Assembly (NCBI GenBank): GCA_027475525.1
Contig: JAMWFC010000115.1
Span: 1,302,001 to 1,366,000 of the forward strand
Source: Macrolepiota albuminosa
Taxonomy: Eukaryota; Basidiomycota; Agaricomycetes; Agaricales; Agaricaceae
Reading direction: 5' to 3'
Length of the DNA: 64,000 nucleotides
Shown: piece by piece, positions 58,079 through 64,000 of the stretch
Layout: each line of letters opens with the position of its first letter
How positions within the stretch are numbered: the first letter of the stretch is position 1
Made by a program: the position numbers and the translations under genes
Notes under the pieces: model-generated
Database searches by the model: none
Told to the model about the DNA's origin: nothing
What the model saw: the letters and a program-made list of their open reading frames with translations, nothing else

Positions 58079-58959
58079 TGTGATGTGTTTTTTTCTTTTC
58101 GTATTCTTGATCTCGGCTTAGAGCCCCGTAATGGATTTTCTGTCTCTTTCTTTTTTTTTGGTATCTTTCTATATGAATATGTGCCCCCACCCACCCACAC
58201 CTCTCCGTCTTTCTCTCTTGCTCTTGCTCGGTCGATTTTTTCTTTCCATTTGTGCTTTTATATCAAACGCAATTGTGAAAACGAAAAAACTTTTTATTTT
58301 TATGTCGGGCGCTGCTTTTATGTGTTCATTTTTCATTTTTTTTTTATTGTGACCTATTCTTTATGTCCTCCTGTTGAGGCGCCTCTACCCTACCCTACCC
58401 CCAGACTACAAGGCTACCTACGTGTACTGATCAATGGATAATGGATCGTTTACTGTGTACTTCAAGTGCTTTGACCCCTTGGTGAGATGCATGCGCGGTG
58501 CACGTGATTGACTCGGATGACCGGAAATGAGATGGAACTGCTTGTCGTGCGTGCTTGTTGACCATTCGACAAACATAAAGTAGGACGGTTGGGAAATAAC
58601 CTGCTAAGAGTCAAAGTCGAGATTCCAGGAAAGGAGAAAAGGAGAAAAGGAAGAGAGAAGAGAGTCGTGGTGGGGACGACCCTCCGTGCGGAACGCGGAA
58701 CCGGTGCGCACGGACGGGTATGATTTGAGTACTGAGTACTGAGTACTGAGTCCTGAGTATTGAGTATTGAGTAACTGACTGGGTCTTGACTTGGGATTAT
58801 CCCCATGTAGGCCCGGGGCTGGGTCGAACGTTTATTTTGACGGACGTTTGACGGACGTCTGATGGATGGAGGGTAGAGTATGTAGGTGGTTTTGGATTTT
58901 GGTGGAGGTGTGGAAAGTCGGTTTGGAGGGTTGTTTCAAGATATTATTGGTAGGCTGCG

Positions 58960-59065
58960 TTGGTTGGTTGGTTGGTTGGTTGATTGGTTGGTTGGTTGGT
59001 TGATTGGTTGGTTGGTTGGTTGATTGGTTGGTTGGTTGGTTGGTTGGTTGGTTGGTTGGTTGGCT
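58960..59065. repeat. (TTGG)n microsatellite with 20-bp higher-order unit
   Basis: Blocks of four to five TTGG are punctuated by TTGA, giving a 20-bp superunit repeated three times. The last block is pure TTGG. Confidence 0.95.
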
Positions 59066-60112
59066 GGAATCAAGTTCATTTGTAACCCAATGATGTTGTA
59101 CCCACCCCTTAGTGGGTGAATGATGGTCTTGGTATGTTCAGAGTTCAGAGTTCAGAGTGAATGAAGTGAGTTGCTTTGCTTTGCTTATTAGTGAGCACAG
59201 GGTGGCTTGTTGTGTATATGTATGTGTCTGCCTATGTTAGTGTTGTGGATGGATTTTTGGGAAAGATTGGGTTTTGTAGAGAGATTTGGTTGGAATAGTT
59301 ACAGATTTTTGATGAGTTTTTCCTACTTTTTTTGCTTTCTCTCTGCCCCACCTTTAGTTCTTGATCTTAATTTTTTTTTCTAAGTCTTTAGACTCAGTAC
59401 TATAGAGAAAATGATGACTACACAAGTTTAGGGATGGTGGTAAATGAAAAAAAAAAGATTAAAGAGTAACTATGTTAAATATGACTAAATGTAGGCTAGG
59501 AGCCTATCCTATTGCAACATTGAAGTACTGAGATCATTGCTAAGGAAGATTAAAAAGATCTTTGACTAAGGTAGATGACATTTTGGGAAATGGAGAAACA
59601 CAACTATAGACTCAACTTGAGAAGGAGAAGGGAAGAAGGAAGGATTTTGAGATGGATAAGTGTAGACAGTGGTAGAGAATTTAAATGTTAATGTCAGTAT
59701 TTTTGGTCAAGAAATAGAGAATAAGGTATGTAGCAAGATTAAACTATAACCAGATAATGAGACAAAGAGATAAAGCAGAGGGTACAGCAGCGGTGTAAAT
59801 CAATGTAGATTGAATATTTAAAAACTGCAAAATCAAACTATGTAAATATGAGCCTGGTGAGCAGGTGATGTATTGATCTGGAGGAAGAGACTTACTATAC
59901 ATTTTTATCAGGTAGCATCAGAAATCTCCGAAGGTCACCATGGTTGCCAAGAACATTCGCAACACGACCTCGCTTTCACCTTTTCCTTATTGTCACTTGT
60001 TTTATCCTTGCTTCTCTGCTCAAGATGCCATAGGTGAATAAGCCTCTCTATACTCTCCCCCAATGTCGGTCTTGTCACGTCCAATCTCTTGCTCTCATAT
60101 TTATGGAAACGT

Positions 60113-60266
60113 GCACACACGCGACGTTTGTGAGTCAGGTATTGATGGACGTAAATATCGATAGGACGTGGGATTTGGATTGTTCAAGAGCACACACGCG
60201 ACGTTTGTGAGTCAGGTATTGATGGACGTAAATATCGATAGGACGTGGGATTTGGATTGTTCAAGA
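60113..60266. repeat. Perfect 77-bp tandem duplication
   Basis: Units 60113-60189 and 60190-60266 are identical, in intergenic DNA. Confidence 0.95.
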
Positions 60267-60653
60267 CGGAAGGAAAACCTCGAATACTTGTGACCTGGAA
60301 GGTTTTTTTGACTTTCACCCTCGATTGTGATTTATGCTCAGGACGAACATGATCGATCTCCCTGTCGCAAACCTTCATATCCTCTCTCTTGTAACTGATC
60401 AACCTAAAATCAGCTATATCAAATATAGTTCGTGGGATACCCCGCCAGTAAAATCGTGAAAACACCTCAGTATGTTGGCATGTTCAATACAGGTAAAGTT
60501 CCAGTTAATTGCGTTCTCTATCGAAATCATTGGGTCGATGTTGGCTGTACAGTATCGCCAACCAGGCTTGATAGTAATGCTTTGGCAAACGAGTCCAATC
60601 TCCTCGGATTGGAGGGACCATGACTTCTGCATTCACACCTATCGGAAAATGGG

Positions 60654-60807
60654 AGCGTCCTGTCATTATTGAAAAACAAGTTTCATATATGGAATGTTAC
60701 ACATCGATATCGTATGAAAATCACGAGATTAGCGTCCTGTCATTATTGAAAAACAAGTTTCATATATGGAATGTTACACATCGATATCGTATGAAAATCA
60801 CGAGATT
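60654..60807. repeat. Perfect 77-bp tandem duplication
   Basis: Units 60654-60730 and 60731-60807 are identical, about 100 bp downstream of the DUF2235 gene stop. Confidence 0.95.
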
Positions 60808-60907
60808 ACTCCTTAGCGACAAGATCTGAAGAAGATACCGATCACTACATGTACAGGAATAATCAATAATTGTTGACAATGGGACCTTTTAGAGACTGGA
60901 GAGGTAG

Positions 60908-62952
60908 TCAATCCACCCACTCAATATTATTCATCTGAAAAGACGCCTCAGGCTTGTACTTGGACCCATCGGGATACTGTGCGTCCATTCGCTGTTTGAC
61001 ACTCCTGTGTACATTAATGGCACGAGTCTTCTGTTGCGGAATGGAGCGCCCCTTTCCACGATTTGGATAGATCGTCGAGGCCCATGAATTATCACTCTCC
61101 TGATAATATTGTCTTATGGGAAGCAGCTCGAGGACCCACCATATCGGAACCAGATCGAGCTGATCATAGATTGGAGACAAAGCGTCAAGCAGCTCATGTT
61201 CCTCCTCGGACTTAGTTATCTGTACCAGAGACTCCCCTACTGAAGAGACCTGGAGCTTCTGCTGGCTGGCAGTGGGAATGTTTTGGATGTATGCGCTGCC
61301 CACAGGAAGTGGGGGAGGACGTTCTTGCACGCAAGGATATAGGGATGCAGGGTCAAGTCCAATTCTTCGAAGCCCCTCAGAGATGAATATAATGCCAGAT
61401 TCCGCCTTGAAACATTCGCGGATCATCCATCGGAGAGGGATACGGGCAAGTGTATGGGGAGTACCGTTCTCAACGGAACCTCCGCCGACGTCTATCATAT
61501 AATCAATCATAAAGCGGGGACAGTATTTTGAGGAACCCAGATTGACTTACCACAATGGGCCCCTGCAAACCACACCTGGAGAAGAATATGTTAGCCGATG
61601 ATCGGTCACTCGATCGAAGCAAAGGACATACTTCCTCGACATCTGTGTATCTCTGCTCCAGAAGATCGTCCGTCCCGTCAGCAAAAGCTGTCCTCCCTAC
61701 ACCTCTGGTGGTAGCTATTGAGACCTCTGGTTTCTGTCCCTCTACACCGAGTGACGATTCCTTTTCGTTAGGCCGATTCCACAGATTTGCCTTGAACTTC
61801 ACGCGACGCTCATCGAGCGCAATAGCATGTCTGAATGTGCGAACAATCGTGTTCGATTTCGTAAAAGGCAAACGCTTTGGAATAAAGCCGACCGAGCTAA
61901 CGGTATCCCTACCAATCAGGATCAATGTACCGTGTCAAAAGATGATTCACGATAGGTTACCAAACGCCGATGAACTCGATAGGAACATCGATGCAGAATG
62001 CCTTCTTAAAGCTATTGGATTGCGCCCATCCGACTTCATCATCGCGACTATACATTTTATAGGCAAAGGGAATTTGTTGGATATTGGAGACCGGAAGTAG
62101 ACCAACCTATGCACAGAGCTTAGTCAAGCTGCACTGTACGTTGGCCAGAGCATACTTTGTGAATCATTCCAGCCAGACTTCTGGCGGTATACGCGCCTCT
62201 CGAGAAGCCGAAAAGGCAAATGCGATCACCCGCATGGTCTAAGTAGAGACAGGCAAGTGATATATACAGGATGAACGGAAAGCACGACTCACAATTCTGC
62301 ATGAGGAACTCGTACCCGTCTGGAATAACAGCCAATGTCAACAAGACGAGCAAGGAAGAAATCTGTGCTGACCCATAATATGTGCAGATAGGTCCCAAGC
62401 AATGGCTTCATCGAGTACCTGACATAGCATGAATGTAGAGGACTCATAAACATCCATATAACCTGCCTTTGAAATCTTTGCTGCCATAGGTGTAGCTATT
62501 TGACGTGAAGCGTAAGTGCCAATTCCAGCCTGTTAAATATAGGTCGTCAAGCGGTGATGGGCGCAAAGATAGAATACCTGGTAATAAACCATCTGTCTGG
62601 TCCTGTCGTCCTTTTTTAGCATGGAAAACAACTCGACGATATTGGAATTCTGTGCTCATTCTAGCTATGGAATCAAGCTAGAGTGTAGTTAAGGACCTAC
62701 GTCGGAGCTGAATCTATAAACACTAATCAGACAAATATCTAACTTTGAAGCTTGAATTACTCAATGGTCGCCTGTCCCATCGAAGCAAAGAACTAGAGTC
62801 CGAACCATCGCCGGCGTCGCGGGTGGGATTGACCAAGGAAATCCTGCGTAGGTCACTTCCGGAGCGCCTGAAGTCGATGACTGAGGACTGCCAGTAACAG
62901 TTGCGCTGACCAGAGTAGCAGCTGAGGCCTCTTGAACGTGGTTCTGCGACAT
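60908..62952 (-). CDS. DUF2235 alpha/beta-hydrolase (Tle1-like domain)
   Basis: This is a serine-hydrolase-fold protein of the DUF2235 family, abundant in mushrooms; bacterial relatives are phospholipases. Function in fungi is unknown. Exon 1 starts at 62952 and reaches TLVLCFDGTGD. Later exons give NSNIVELFSMLKKDDR, MVYYQ, AGIGTYASRQ, GYEFLMQN, and then the nucleophile elbow LFGFSRGAYTARSLAGMIHKV (near 62170-62200). DTVSSVGFIPKRLPFTKSNT follows, then RHAIALDERRVKFKANLW, and across two introns VEEV / VWFAGAHCDVGGGSVENG with the likely catalytic Asp and His. The C-terminal exon (61510-60908) closes with RSVKQRMDAQYPDGSKYKPEA. Oddity: an in-frame TGA (62761-62763) follows GTGDH directly before the only suitable GT donor, so exon 1 appears to end in a stop. 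This may be a base error or a real nonsense mutation. Confidence 0.82.
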
Positions 62953-64000
62953 TACAAATGAGTATAGCTATTGAGAACGTATCAAGCCACTATATAATGG
63001 CATACCAATTGTATCATCCTTTTCAGATTCGTGACAATTGTTACCAACACGGGTGTTCATCTATGTAACTGATAGATTAGATGGGAGCTGAAACAGCCGA
63101 CAGATACGGGTGACAAAGTAGTAGCAGTGCTCCCAGGCTCGAAAAGAATGGGGCTGAGCTATTAGAACCTGAGAAAGTCTTCTCTAAGATCTTTGTTGGT
63201 CTCGACTTGCAACGCAATTCGTCGAACCCATTGAAGGTGATCAATGAAGAACATGTGTATATCATTTTCAGGAAATGCAAGCCTGTTACGTTGTTATAAC
63301 TATATTTATATTTGTAGACAGATTGTTACGCACGTGGCGGCTACACAAATTCCAAAACTGTGAGAAGATTGATTTCGTCGCAGGCCTGTCACTTTTCATT
63401 TCACGTTCAAAACAACTCTCCCATGTAAGATACTGAAGTCAGGGTGCCCAGGATCTCAAAAAAAAATTGCAACTCTTATAGAACGACATTCACTGCTAGA
63501 GGCTCATTTCTCCTCGCGCATGTATTTAGATGATTGTTCAAGCAAGGTCCTGACGTGATTCCAATGGAGCATTCTCGCATTACATTTGATGCGTCTCTGG
63601 GCAAACGCAAACCTTGTTTATGGACTATTGAGTCATTGTACTAGTCGTGGATCTTCAAACTTGGCATTAATTCGATTGCATCATTGGAAGAAATATCCTT
63701 TTTTTCAAGGAAAAGGAGACCAACGAGATGGTCCATTCAGTGTCTCTTTTTATATGCCCGTGCACACCTTTCATCTGAGTTAGCCTTTTTTAGTAGCTCA
63801 CCAATGTTTTGGCGGCCTAAAGCAGAAGGACTCAGTATGGATATTTTATTACAGAAAGGGGCCAACTTGAAGAGCTGTTACATGTGTGATCCAAAGTAAG
63901 CGCTCAGTTTACGCGTGTTCAAGTTTGTCTATGCATTGCTTTGCTATTGACCCTTCGATTTTCTAGCAGTGTGATAAATAAAGACTGATTCAAATCTGAT
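62953..64000. other. Window end, no gene recognised
   Basis: This holds the upstream region of the DUF2235 gene and further AT-rich DNA with only short open frames. A gene starting beyond the window edge cannot be excluded. Confidence 0.4.

Larger units (their letters stand above)
58079..60907. other. Intergenic with microsatellites, no gene recognised
   Basis: T-rich 3' flank first (58085-58360), then TGAGTACTG-type repeats (58726-58772), the TTGG array (58960-59065), purine-rich low-complexity DNA (59380-59900) and two 77-bp duplications. Short minus frames at 59935-60632 have no domain. Confidence 0.5.

Noticed and set aside
58960..59065. Regularly spaced repeats as a CRISPR-like array
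   Set aside because: The units are TTGG microsatellite with no unique spacers, in a eukaryotic context.

Overview
The window reads as nuclear DNA of a basidiomycete fungus, probably a wood- or litter-decaying member of the Agaricomycetes. Genes are broken by many 45-60 nt GT-AG introns, several products belong to families typical of mushrooms (an aryl-alcohol-oxidase-like GMC oxidoreductase, a CE1 esterase with a fungal CBM1, a DUF2235 hydrolase), and gene-rich stretches alternate with AT-rich nests of dead transposons. No organelle, bacterial or viral signature was seen. Species cannot be named from the sequence.

Layout. 1-17.4 kb is gene-dense: the 3' part of a GMC oxidoreductase (+), a CE1-CBM1 secreted esterase (-), a deleted KRE6/SKN1-type glucan synthesis gene (+), a multi-pass membrane protein (+), an ECM14-like metallocarboxypeptidase whose active-site residues are altered (+), and a 12-exon leucine-rich-repeat protein (+). 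18.1-24.8 kb is a transposon nest (a Gag/protease fragment of a Ty3/gypsy-like element, then a truncated Tc1/mariner copy) enclosed by two copies of the last exons of a cytochrome P450; the whole P450 lies at 24.8-26.9 kb (-). 29.1-32.6 kb carries a PrxQ/Dot5-type peroxiredoxin (+), a small secreted protein (+) and a glutathione S-transferase (-).

33.9-46.1 kb is a second, larger nest: a decayed Ty1/copia element with its 3' LTR, interrupted by two solo LTRs that each have target-site duplications; a gypsy LTR plus Gag; a Tc1/mariner element with TA target duplications and an insertion in one terminal repeat; and a tRNA-derived SINE with a poly-A tail and target-site duplication. 46.5-53.5 kb returns to host genes: transaldolase (+), an F-box/LRR-like protein (-) divergent from a SAM-dependent methyltransferase (+), and a coiled-coil protein (-). 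53.5-60.9 kb is mostly low-complexity intergenic DNA around one intrinsically disordered Ser/Pro-rich protein (+). 60.9-63.0 kb is a DUF2235 hydrolase (-).

The most striking global signal is technical: about twenty tandem duplications, almost all with a period of exactly 77 bp, are scattered through unrelated sequence. A constant period regardless of context points to assembly-graph overlaps (k = 77) that were joined without merging, so several apparent frameshifts and repeats are artefacts. Functionally, the host genes suggest lignocellulose attack (GMC oxidase, CE1-CBM1), oxidative and xenobiotic defence (P450, GST, PrxQ) and housekeeping carbon metabolism (transaldolase). No gene cluster with a single shared pathway is evident.
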